A stretch of DNA of 64,000 bases, from positions 124,001-188,000 of the forward strand of contig NZ_JAGSYF010000003.1 in the NCBI RefSeq assembly GCF_025685645.1, given 5' to 3'. Position numbers and translations under genes: made by a program. The stretch is from Edaphobacter bradus. GTDB taxonomy: Bacteria > Acidobacteriota > Terriglobia > Terriglobales > Acidobacteriaceae. Position 1 is the stretch's first letter. Each line of letters starts with the position of its first letter. A model generated the notes under the pieces. That model worked only from the letters and a program-made list of their open reading frames with translations. It was not told the DNA's origin and searched no databases. This document shows positions 16,218 to 24,956 of this stretch, in pieces.

Positions 16218-17303
16218 ATGCCCAGCCAGCAGGAGGTCAGGTGGTCGCAGTTGAAGGTGGGTCTGATCGTACTGGCAGCGACCATCTTTCTGGTGACGCT
16301 GCTGTTTCTGATCACGAGCGCCTCCGGCATCGGCATCCTCTCCCACAAGCTGACGATCACAACCTACTTTGAGAACTCGGCCGGCCTGAAGGAAGGCGCG
16401 CCCGTGAACCTGCACGGCGTCACCATCGGCACGGTGAAGAGCGTCACCGTGGTGAGCGCCCCGGATCGCAAGCTGACACCCGTCAAGGTGGTCATGAAGA
16501 TCAATGAGAAGAATGTTGCGGAGCTGAAGAAGGACTCCAAAGCTTCTTTGACTACCATCGGCGTGCTCGGCGATACCGTGGTGGACATTAGCAGCCGATT
16601 CGCCGTTGGGCCTCAGTTGCAGGATGGCGACGAGTTGGCGACGCTTGAGACCCCGAGCCTGACCGACGTCGTCAAGGCGAGCCAGGGAACGATTGAGAAC
16701 CTCAACGTCATCCTCGCCAAGATGAACGTCATTGTGGACAACCTCCAGTCGGGGAAGGGCTCGATTGGCCAGCTGATCAATAGCCCCGACCTCTACAACA
16801 AGGCGAACAGCACGGTTGACGAGTTGCACAAGCTTACCGTGAACCTCAACAGCGGCAAGGGCTCCGTGGGCAAGCTGGTAAACGACGACGAACTCTATAA
16901 TCGCCTCAATGGCACGGCGGCAAAGCTTGAGAGCATCACAAATGCGCTCGAGAGCGGCAAGGGCACAGCCGGCAAACTGCTCAAGGACGAGACGCTCTAT
17001 AACAATCTCAACTCTTCACTGGCCCACGCGAACTCGATTCTTGCCGAGGCAGACGCGGGCAAGGGCGGGCTGGGCTTGCTGTTGAAGGACCCGAAGACGA
17101 GGGAGCAGTTGAGTAACACGATCACTCAGATGGATACGCTGGTCTCGGGCCTCAATCAAGGCCGCGGAACGCTCGGCAAACTAACGACGGACGATACAGC
17201 CTATACGAACGTGAACCGTCTGCTCACAGAGAGCACGAACCTGGTCACGGCCATCCGCCGGGATCCGAAGAAGTACCTGACGATCCACATGAAGATCTTC
17301 TAG
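16218..17303 (+). CDS. MlaD/MCE-family lipid-transport protein
   Basis: A 361-residue inner-membrane-anchored periplasmic protein. One N-terminal membrane helix (about 14-36) is followed by an MCE domain (about 45-125: ITTYFENSAGLKEGAPVNLHG and VTIGTVKSV; TIGVLGDTVVDIS). The rest is a helical region with five imperfect copies of SGKGSxGxL, four of them followed by a DxxLYN- or TREQL-like segment about 45 residues apart, at about 180-335. MCE proteins form hexameric rings moving phospholipids across the periplasm, normally with MlaE/MlaF; neither partner is adjacent. SD GGAGAG precedes ATG. Confidence 0.9.
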   Translation: MPSQQEVRWSQLKVGLIVLAATIFLVTLLFLITSASGIGILSHKLTITTYFENSAGLKEGAPVNLHGVTIGTVKSVTVVSAPDRKLTPVKVVMKINEKNVAELKKDSKASLTTIGVLGDTVVDISSRFAVGPQLQDGDELATLETPSLTDVVKASQGTIENLNVILAKMNVIVDNLQSGKGSIGQLINSPDLYNKANSTVDELHKLTVNLNSGKGSVGKLVNDDELYNRLNGTAAKLESITNALESGKGTAGKLLKDETLYNNLNSSLAHANSILAEADAGKGGLGLLLKDPKTREQLSNTITQMDTLVSGLNQGRGTLGKLTTDDTAYTNVNRLLTESTNLVTAIRRDPKKYLTIHMKIF

Positions 17304-17418
17304 GCCGGGGCCTTCCGGGCGTCTATCTGCAGAACCTTCTGGCATTTCCTTGAATTGCGGTGTATTGTGCGGTCACAAAGTTTTTGCAGTTTCTGTCACT
17401 CTACTTTAAGGAAACACA

Positions 17419-19476
17419 ATGGGCTTCAAGTACGCCGCTTCCCTGCTGGCGCTATCCAGCGCTATGTGTCTGGGGCAGTCCCATACCTCCACCGAGATGG
17501 CGCCAGGACCTGCTTCCGAACCGGCGAAACCGATCAGCTTTGATCTCTCTGCCATCGACACGAAGGCCGACCCGTGCACGGATTTTTACCAGTACGCCTG
17601 CGGCAACTGGAAGAAGAACAACCCGATTCCTGCGGACCAGGTGCGATGGGGACGGTTCAATCAACTGGCGGAGCGCAATTCCTGGCTGCTCTACCAGGAC
17701 CTGAAGGCTGCGGCAGACGCCCCGAAGACCCCGCTCCAGAAGAAGTACGGCGACTACTTCGCCGCATGTATGAATGTTGGGTTGGCCAACCGCTTGGGAG
17801 CCAGGCCGATCGAGCCCATGCTCAAGGCAATCGACTCGTGGGATGACAAGAAGAAGCTGGCCAGCCTGATGAAGATAACCGAGGACAAGCTCGGCTTTTT
17901 CTTCAGCTTCTCCTCGACGCAGGACCAGAAGGACTCAAGCCAACAGATCGGAGAGGTCGATCAGGCGGGGCTCGGGCTGCCCGACCGCGACTATTACCTG
18001 AACCAAGATGAGCGTTCGAAGACGCTGCGTGCCCAATATGTCGAACACATCACGAAGATGTTCGCGCTGCTGGGTGACACTCCCGAACGGGCCGCGAAAG
18101 AAGCCGCAGATGTTTTGAAGATTGAGACGGCACTGGCACAGGGTTCCATGTCACGCGTGGACCGGCGCTCCCCAGCGAATGTGTACCACATCATGACCAT
18201 CGACCAACTCCAGGCCCTGACCCCCGAGTTCGACTGGAAGCTCTACCTGGCCGCCAAGAGAGAGGGCGACCTGAAGTCCCTGAATGTTGCGACTCCGGAG
18301 TTCTTCAAAACGTTCAACCAACAGCTTGATTCGGCAGATATGACCGCGCTCAAGAGCTACCTGCGCTGGCAGACGGTGCACCGCTATGCGACTTCGCTCA
18401 GCGACCCGTTTGTCGAAGAGAACTTCCGCTTCTTCGGCGCGATTCTTACGGGGCAGAAGGAGCAGACGCCGCGCTGGAGACGCTGCACAGCGCAGACCGA
18501 CCGCGCGCTCGGCGAAGCTGTAGGACAGGACTGGGTAGCCAGAAACTTCCCGCCGGCCGCGAAGGAGAATATGGAGAAGCTCGTTGCCGCGCTGGAGAAG
18601 GCGCTCAACGAAGACATCAGGCAACTGGACTGGATGAGCGACACAACGAAGGCCGCAGCGGTGGACAAGCTGGCTGCGTTCCGGCAGAAGATCGGCTATC
18701 CGGAGAAGTGGCGCGACTATTCGATGCTGAAGATCGAGCGTGAAGACCCTGTGGGCAACGTGGACCGCGTCGCGGCCTTCAATGATCGGCGCAACCTTTC
18801 GAAGATTGGCCAACCGGTCGATGAGAGGGAGTGGGGCATGACGCCTCCGACGGTGAATGCCTACTACAGCCAGGGCAAGAACGACATCAATTTTCCTGCC
18901 GGCATCCTTCAGCCTCCCTTCTATGACTTCAAGATTGACCCTGCGGTGAACTTTGGCGGGATTGGGGTGGTAATCGGCCACGAGATGACCCACGGCTTCG
19001 ACGATCAGGGAAGCCTGTACGATGCCAAGGGCAACGTGCGCAGCTGGTGGACTCCTGAAGACAAGAAGAAGTTCGATGAGCGCACGGACTGCGAGGTGAA
19101 GGAGTACAGCGGCTTCGAGGTTGCTCCGGGGCAGAACCTTAACGGCAGGCTGACGCTTGGCGAGAACACCGCTGACAATGGCGGCCTGCATGTCGCCTAT
19201 GCTGCGTTGATGTCGGCCCTTGCCGAGCAGGGCTTTGATTCTTCGGCAAAGATCGACGGATACACACCGGCGCAGCGGTTTTTCCTCGCATTCGGCCAGG
19301 TGTGGTGTGAAAACCAGACGGAGGAGTCTGCACGGCTGCGGGCCAAGACCGATCCGCACTCGAGCGGCCAGTGGCGCACCAACGGAAGCGTGCAGAACTT
19401 TGCTGAGTTCGGTAAGGCTTTTGGCTGCAAAGTTGACCAGCCGATGACGCCTGTGAATGCCTGCCACGTCTGGTAG
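17419..19476 (+). CDS. M13-family zinc metallopeptidase (neprilysin/PepO-like)
   Basis: Exported oligopeptidase of 685 residues. It has an N-terminal signal peptide (about 1-17), the M13 N-terminal domain opening DPCTDFYQYACGNWKKNNPI, and the catalytic domain with zinc motif HEMTH (His521, Glu522, His525) and GENTADNGG (Glu582 third ligand), ending PVNACHVW with the usual C-terminal Cys. All catalytic residues are present. AAGGAAAC precedes ATG 17419. A strong terminator follows, so it is probably monocistronic. Confidence 0.96.
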   Translation: MGFKYAASLLALSSAMCLGQSHTSTEMAPGPASEPAKPISFDLSAIDTKADPCTDFYQYACGNWKKNNPIPADQVRWGRFNQLAERNSWLLYQDLKAAADAPKTPLQKKYGDYFAACMNVGLANRLGARPIEPMLKAIDSWDDKKKLASLMKITEDKLGFFFSFSSTQDQKDSSQQIGEVDQAGLGLPDRDYYLNQDERSKTLRAQYVEHITKMFALLGDTPERAAKEAADVLKIETALAQGSMSRVDRRSPANVYHIMTIDQLQALTPEFDWKLYLAAKREGDLKSLNVATPEFFKTFNQQLDSADMTALKSYLRWQTVHRYATSLSDPFVEENFRFFGAILTGQKEQTPRWRRCTAQTDRALGEAVGQDWVARNFPPAAKENMEKLVAALEKALNEDIRQLDWMSDTTKAAAVDKLAAFRQKIGYPEKWRDYSMLKIEREDPVGNVDRVAAFNDRRNLSKIGQPVDEREWGMTPPTVNAYYSQGKNDINFPAGILQPPFYDFKIDPAVNFGGIGVVIGHEMTHGFDDQGSLYDAKGNVRSWWTPEDKKKFDERTDCEVKEYSGFEVAPGQNLNGRLTLGENTADNGGLHVAYAALMSALAEQGFDSSAKIDGYTPAQRFFLAFGQVWCENQTEESARLRAKTDPHSSGQWRTNGSVQNFAEFGKAFGCKVDQPMTPVNACHVW

Positions 19477-19498
19477 AGTGTCGCGGTTAGATTCCAGA

Positions 19499-19532
19499 GC
19501 CCGGGGGTTCCCTTCCCCGGGCTTTTGCTTTT
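19499..19532 (+). terminator. Rho-independent terminator after the M13 peptidase gene
   Basis: Perfect 8-bp stem GCCCGGGG (19499-19506) / CCCCGGGC (19515-19522), followed by TTTTGCTTTT. Confidence 0.85.
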
Positions 19533-19674
19533 CCGGGGCCAGCCATCATTTCCATCCCGCGAAAGTGGCACAAAGTCGCATCACCTTCTACAATTGCGCA
19601 AGGAATCTATCCCTAAAGAATTGCTCGCTGTAGAGGCGTTCCTGGTGGTTCGCCGGCGAGGATTAAGGAAGCGC

Positions 19675-20916
19675 ATGAAGTTGAGCAGGTTCGGCCGGGT
19701 TTGGATGGCCTTGGTAGTGTCCGTTGCGATGGGTCTGGGAATGACGGCGTGCGGTGGCGGCACGATCGGCTATCTATGGGTCCTGGGAACGCAGTACAAC
19801 CAGATCGTCGGATACAAGATCGACGATTTCACCGGAAACCTGACGCAGGTGCTGCACTCGCCCTTCTCCACAAACGGGACGACCCCTGTCTCGATCGTGG
19901 TGAAAGCTGGCGGCCGCTACGTGTACGTCGTCAATAAGGGAACTACGGGTTCCAACGCCACGCCGGGCAATATCTCGGTATTTAGCGTGGGCTCGGGCGG
20001 TACTCTCACCTTCCAGACGCAGTATTCAAGCCGCGGCTCAACCCCGGTCTGGGCAACCATCGACTCAAGCGGCAGCTTTCTTTATGTACTGGACACGCTC
20101 TATCCCGACACGCCGGCCTATCCGAATCCGAATGGCTACGGAGACATTACGGTCTTTGCGATCGATGCCAACACCGGTCGCCTGCAGCTTGTCCCGAACC
20201 AGCAGATCAAGGACAGCAACCAGACCCAGCTGACCTTCTTCCCTGTCGGACCTAAGCCCATTATGTCGAAGGTCACTGGCAGCGGCTGCCTGTTCACCAT
20301 CAACAGCGGGGACCAGACGATCTTCCCGTATTCGATCGGTTCGAATGGACAGCTCACCGTTACCGCCAACTCAACCGTCCAGACCGGGGCCGGCAACCTG
20401 ACCTCGATCAACTCCAACGGCAGCTATGTCTACCTGACTGACGCAGCGGCAACTACGGACAGTCCTGGAGGGCGCGTCCTGCCTTACACCGCAGGCTCCA
20501 ACTGCTCGCTGAATACGCTGACCGGCGGCGCAATCAACAATCTGGGGCTCACCTCCAACCCGACCTACTCGATGGTGGATAGCCAGGGCAAGTACCTCTA
20601 TGTGTTGAACCGGTCGTCAACCAACAGCCAGAATCCGGCCACCAGCTCGATCTCGGCCTTCACGATCGACTCGGCGACCGGCAAGCTGCAGACGCTTAAC
20701 AGCACGAACAATCCTTTTTCCGTTGGGTCTGGACCGGTTTGCGTGGTGGAGGATCCGACGAATCAATACATCTATACCTCGAACAACATCAGCGGCACAG
20801 TGACCGGCAAACTGATCAACAAGCACACCGGAGAACTGGCAGACCTGCAGCGCGGATCGAACTTCCCGGCAACAGGACTGGCCACGTGCCTGGCCGTGAG
20901 CGGCAACGTCAACTAA
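19675..20916 (+). CDS. Beta-propeller lipoprotein (lactonase-like), copy 1
   Basis: A 413-residue exported lipoprotein. Basic MKLSRFGR start, hydrophobic stretch and lipobox MTAC (Cys about residue 26). The rest consists of repeating blades with the pattern YVYVVNKG / FLYVLD / VFAIDANTGRLQ / GPVCVVEDPTNQYIY typical of seven-bladed propellers of the 6-phosphogluconolactonase/YncE group. These domains often bind surface ligands; no enzymatic residues are evident. ATG 19675 is preceded by AAGGAA; the ORF from 19525 would run through the upstream terminator. First of three tandem paralogues. Confidence 0.82.
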   Translation: MKLSRFGRVWMALVVSVAMGLGMTACGGGTIGYLWVLGTQYNQIVGYKIDDFTGNLTQVLHSPFSTNGTTPVSIVVKAGGRYVYVVNKGTTGSNATPGNISVFSVGSGGTLTFQTQYSSRGSTPVWATIDSSGSFLYVLDTLYPDTPAYPNPNGYGDITVFAIDANTGRLQLVPNQQIKDSNQTQLTFFPVGPKPIMSKVTGSGCLFTINSGDQTIFPYSIGSNGQLTVTANSTVQTGAGNLTSINSNGSYVYLTDAAATTDSPGGRVLPYTAGSNCSLNTLTGGAINNLGLTSNPTYSMVDSQGKYLYVLNRSSTNSQNPATSSISAFTIDSATGKLQTLNSTNNPFSVGSGPVCVVEDPTNQYIYTSNNISGTVTGKLINKHTGELADLQRGSNFPATGLATCLAVSGNVN

Positions 20917-21014
20917 CGAACTGCCATTCGCCTGGGTACGGAGCCGGTTGAGTGCGGCTCCGTACCGGCACAGCAGGGCAGCGAAAATGATTGGCATCGG
21001 AGCAAGAAAAGAGC

Positions 21015-22217
21015 ATGACGTTTAATTCAATGGGCCGTGGAGCAATAGCCTCGATGCTGTCTCTGGCGATGGGGCTAGGCCTGACGGCATGCAGCGGCAC
21101 CTACACGGTTGGCTATGTGTACGCCACAGCGGCGAAGAATACTGCAGGTCTGGTCGACGGCTTCAAGATCGACTATCAGTCAGGCGACCTGACACCGCTT
21201 GCGGACTCGCCGGTCTCTTCAGGAGGCAAGAATCCGGTTACTCTCGTTGCCGCGCCGAATCAAAAGGCTCTCTACGTCGTGCATCGGGATGACTCGAACG
21301 TGGTGTTCTTCGCGATCGGAACCGATGGCAAGATCTACCCGCAGAATACCTACAATGTGACGGGCAGCTTCCCCACCGCGGCGGCTGTTGACCCCGCCGG
21401 TAAGTTTCTCTACGTCACGTTCACTTATCAGAACGGCCCCAACGGCCAGTTGTATACGCCTGCGAATCCCGGTCCTGGAGGCGTGGCGATTTTCCCCATC
21501 AACACGGATAACTCGCTGGGAACGCCCTCGACTTTCAACCTTGGGCGCAGTCCGGTCGGAATCACTGTCACCAAGAACAACTTTGTGTACGTGATCGCGC
21601 AGGACTCCGCGACGGCAGCGAATCTGTTTGGCTTTTCGGCCAACTCCTCGAACGGTCAGCTGACTCCGCTGCCGGGCGTGACGATCAATCCCGGCAATGT
21701 CGTCTCCACTGGATACCCCTCCGGCGTCACTCCGAGCGCGATCATCACGGACTCTTCGGGAAGCCATCTATACCTCTCGGACCAGGGCGGGAACCAGGTA
21801 ATTGGATACTCGATCGCCTCAAACGGAGTCCCTAGCCAGATTGGCTCGGCTCAGACCGATGCATCACCTGCCGGGCTGACGATCGATGTTACCGGCTCGT
21901 ATCTTTATGTTGTCAGCTTCACCGGCGGCTCGATCAACGGCTTCACCTTCGGATCGAACGGACAACCTGTCCCTTCGAAAGTGGCTGGCAGCGTACAGGC
22001 CGGAACTGGTCCGACTTGCGTCAGCACGATTGGAGTTCCCAACAATGCCTCGCCGACGCACGCCATCTATCTGTATACCTCGAATCAGTTGAGCAACACC
22101 GTCACTGGCACGCAGTTGAACCCAAAGGACGGCAGCCTGATTCAGATTCAGAACACGCCTTATAGCGCGAGCACGCTGCCAACGTGCCTGGTTACAGTGC
22201 GGTCTTTTCCGCACTAA
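21015..22217 (+). CDS. Beta-propeller lipoprotein (lactonase-like), copy 2
   Basis: A 400-residue paralogue of its neighbours. Lipobox LTAC after a hydrophobic segment (LSLAMGLGLTAC), then YTVGYVYATAAKNTAGLVDGF and repeating propeller blades (FKIDYQSGDLTPL; FLYVTFTYQNG; HLYLSDQGGNQVIGY). It is closer to copy 3 (both have YxYATA and DYQSGxL) than to copy 1. ATG 21015 is chosen; a TTG at 20991 would add eight residues. Predicted to be anchored in the periplasm or outer membrane through its N-terminal lipid. Confidence 0.8.
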   Translation: MTFNSMGRGAIASMLSLAMGLGLTACSGTYTVGYVYATAAKNTAGLVDGFKIDYQSGDLTPLADSPVSSGGKNPVTLVAAPNQKALYVVHRDDSNVVFFAIGTDGKIYPQNTYNVTGSFPTAAAVDPAGKFLYVTFTYQNGPNGQLYTPANPGPGGVAIFPINTDNSLGTPSTFNLGRSPVGITVTKNNFVYVIAQDSATAANLFGFSANSSNGQLTPLPGVTINPGNVVSTGYPSGVTPSAIITDSSGSHLYLSDQGGNQVIGYSIASNGVPSQIGSAQTDASPAGLTIDVTGSYLYVVSFTGGSINGFTFGSNGQPVPSKVAGSVQAGTGPTCVSTIGVPNNASPTHAIYLYTSNQLSNTVTGTQLNPKDGSLIQIQNTPYSASTLPTCLVTVRSFPH

Positions 22218-22287
22218 GCCGGATTGAGTCAGCCAGTTTGGATACACTTTTAGCGGGCGGAAGAATCGCCCGAGGATAAGGAAACAC

Positions 22288-23556
22288 ATGAGTTGGAGAA
22301 CGACAATCCGCAGGGCCGTCAGCCAGACCTCGACGCCACGCAGATCGGCCGCTCGCAGGGCGGTTGCCTCTGCGATCCTATTGCCTTTGGCCTTCAGCCT
22401 GACTTCGTGCACGCGCGACTACACGGTGGCATACCTGTATGCCACGGCTACGAGCGCTTCCGGAGCGGGCGTAGTCAACGAGTACCTCGTCGACTACCAG
22501 TCGGGCGCACTTGTAGCGGCCTCAGGGTCGCCAGTGAAGGCGGGAAATAACCCGGTTAAGTTGGTGACCTCACCCAACGGCCTGTTTGTGTACGTCGTCA
22601 ATCAGGGCGACTCCACCGTGCAGGAGTTCGCGGTCAATGCGGCCAACGGAACACTCTCGTCGAAGAACACCTACAAGACCGGGAGCGCGCCGACCTCCGC
22701 AGCCATCGATGTCGCCGGCAAGTTCCTTTACGTGACCTACACCTACCAGAGCGGATACTCGGCGACTAACCCCGGCCCCGGTGGTATCAACATCTTTCCG
22801 ATCAACTCCGACAACAGCCTCGGCACGGCAACCTCGGTCAACATTGGGAACAACCCGGTCGGCATCGTCACGAGCAACTTCAGCAACTACGTTTACGTAG
22901 TGGACCAGGAGCCAGCATCCGGAACCAGCGCTCAGCACGGCGTGATCCTCGGCTTCTCGCAGAACACGAGCACAGGCGCGCTGACGCCGGCCACAGGCAC
23001 GACGATCACGACCGACAGCACAGGCAAGACGGTGGCCACAGGCTATGGAGCAGGTACCGTGCCGAGCGCCATCGCCATCGACCCAACGGCCCGCTTCGTC
23101 TACGTTACAGACCGCTCGACCAATCAGCTCTATGGGAGTGGAGTGCAGGCCGGCGGTCGGCTCACCCCGATGACCAACTCGCCCTTTGCCACGGGTCTGC
23201 TGCCGGTCTCCATTACGATTGACCCTCGCGGCCTATATCTGTACGTGGCCAACTTCAACTCGAACACCGTGGGAGCCTATGTCATCGACCAGGCCACCGG
23301 TGCGGCGGTCGGCTCGGTCGGTTCGGGGTCCACACAGGTGGGTACAGGCCCTTCCTGTGTGGCGATTGATCCTGCGCTGGGGGTTTACCTGTACACGGCC
23401 AACAATCTCGACAACACGATTACTGGCCAGAAGCTTGATTCGCATAACGGCGGTCTGAAGGCGATTGAAAACACTCCCTTCCCCGCCTCCGGACTTCCCA
23501 CCTGCGTGGCCTCAGTCGCTAATGGCTCGCACGCAACCCAGATCGTCGTTCCGTAA
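22288..23556 (+). CDS. Beta-propeller lipoprotein (lactonase-like), copy 3
   Basis: A 422-residue third paralogue with a longer, very basic N-terminus (MSWRTTIRRAVSQ, then RRSAARR) before the hydrophobic segment and lipobox LTSC (Cys about 41). Propeller blades follow (YTVAYLYATATS; VDYQSGALVAASGSP; FVYVVNQGDSTVQEFAVN; LYLYVANFNSNTVGAY). AAGGAAAC precedes ATG 22288. The three genes stand in the same orientation with gaps of about 70-100 bp and probably arose by tandem duplication. Confidence 0.8.
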   Translation: MSWRTTIRRAVSQTSTPRRSAARRAVASAILLPLAFSLTSCTRDYTVAYLYATATSASGAGVVNEYLVDYQSGALVAASGSPVKAGNNPVKLVTSPNGLFVYVVNQGDSTVQEFAVNAANGTLSSKNTYKTGSAPTSAAIDVAGKFLYVTYTYQSGYSATNPGPGGINIFPINSDNSLGTATSVNIGNNPVGIVTSNFSNYVYVVDQEPASGTSAQHGVILGFSQNTSTGALTPATGTTITTDSTGKTVATGYGAGTVPSAIAIDPTARFVYVTDRSTNQLYGSGVQAGGRLTPMTNSPFATGLLPVSITIDPRGLYLYVANFNSNTVGAYVIDQATGAAVGSVGSGSTQVGTGPSCVAIDPALGVYLYTANNLDNTITGQKLDSHNGGLKAIENTPFPASGLPTCVASVANGSHATQIVVP

Positions 23557-24894
23557 CTCGGATCGGCACGTCAGGTTGAATTACTTCAAAGGCCTCGCTT
23601 CGGCGGGGCCTTTCTGCGTGAGGATGGCTGGGCAGCCTTGCAGATGGCGAGGTGAGGATCTGCCGAAACGCAGCGGCCAGGAGCCAGATTAGCCAGCAAG
23701 CAGCAGGGTCTGCCAGCGCGAGGAAGAGGAGACAGGCCGCGCGCCCTTCAAGCAGCGCATGATGAAACTCCATCGACGAGAACTGGGAGAGCACACTGGC
23801 CCAGTAGCTGGGGCCAACGATGGCGATCAATCCAAATAGAACAAAGGCGATCTGCCTGATCCGTGATCATTGGAATCAGAAGACAGACGGGAAAGAAGCC
23901 CAGCAGGAAGTAAGGGGGCCAGGATTTCTTGGGGAACAGAACCAGAACGAGAGTCAAGGCCGCCATGCCGAAGACGAGAGGGCGCAGATAAAGGCGGCCC
24001 TGGGCGCGAGTCGTCGCGCGAGCCACGAGGATGAAGATCAGCAGGAGAAAGGCCGCGACAATGCCGCCCAGCAGCAATGAAGGCAATGTGATGACGAGCA
24101 TCGCTTCGACGAGGTAAGGCAGATTGTTGGCCGATTTGAACCCGCCCTCAACCCGAAGAACACTCAGGATGGGAAGATGCTTTGCGACAAAAGCTCCATA
24201 GATGAGGACAACAGGTAGGGCAAGCCCCGCGGCCCAACGCCAGCGGCGCGGGACAGAGAAGAAGAACAATGGCGCGTAGAGCAGAGGGAGGAACTTGATG
24301 ACGGAGGCTCCCAGACCAACGCATCCCCCCGACGGCAGAGGCCGGCCTCGAAGAAACAGCAGGGTAGAGAGAAGAAAGAGCATAGCGATGACGACGTTAT
24401 CCTGACCGTCGATGGCGACAAACTGAAGGCTGATGGCGCTGGAGAGATAGAGCAAGGCGCTGCTGCGGAGTTGCTGGTCGGATACCACTCTGCGGCCGAG
24501 TTCGAGCCACAGCGGGAACATCACGCACTCGCATACGACCGAAAACAGGATGATGACCAGAGGCGAGGGCCAGAGACGCGCGAGGGCCGCATCCAGATAA
24601 GCGTGCAGCGGAGCGTAGCTGCTGCTGAAGTCGCGGTATGGGAGCAGCCCGTGGAGCACCTGCATGGCTTCAGGCCAGTAGAAGCCGGGATGTCCCCGCG
24701 AGGCTGGAGGCGGAGGACGAAAAGACTCCGAGGTAGGCGGCAAAGCGGCTGACGACAAAGGCTGCAGAGATGAGGCGGTCGAATTGTTAGGAAGGAAGAG
24801 CCCTGAGCCGTTTGCTCGAGACGGCGAAGAGGCCAGCGGTTCCCGCCACGACGCCGAGCACAGCCCGGACAATGAGAGTTTGATTGCCAGTCAA
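23519..24894 (-). pseudogene. Broken GT87-like integral membrane glycosyltransferase
   Basis: The main open frame (24872-23748) encodes a polytopic membrane protein with the pattern FYWPEAMQVLHGLLPYRDF and SYAPLHAYLDA found in GT87/DUF2029-type mannosyltransferases. Its ends are in the wrong frame. The natural N-terminus continues in another frame (from TTG 24894: LTGNQTLIVRAVLGVVAG, then an in-frame TAA at 24787-24789, then FDRLISAAFVVSRFAAYLGV), joining near 24720. The natural C-terminus (IRQIAFVLFGLIAIVGPSYW and more hydrophobic sequence to 23519) is reached by a second shift near 23860. One nonsense and two frameshifts suggest a decayed gene; sequencing error is the alternative. Confidence 0.6.
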
Positions 24895-24956
24895 GCGATA
24901 GGCCCCCTGAATCCGCTAAGACGTTCTACCGGTATTGTGACACGCGTCGGGTCAGG

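Noticed and set aside
18151-19467. 438-residue minus-strand ORF opposite the M13 peptidase
   Set aside because: Composition is that of an antisense shadow, no family motif, while the sense gene has complete zinc motifs.
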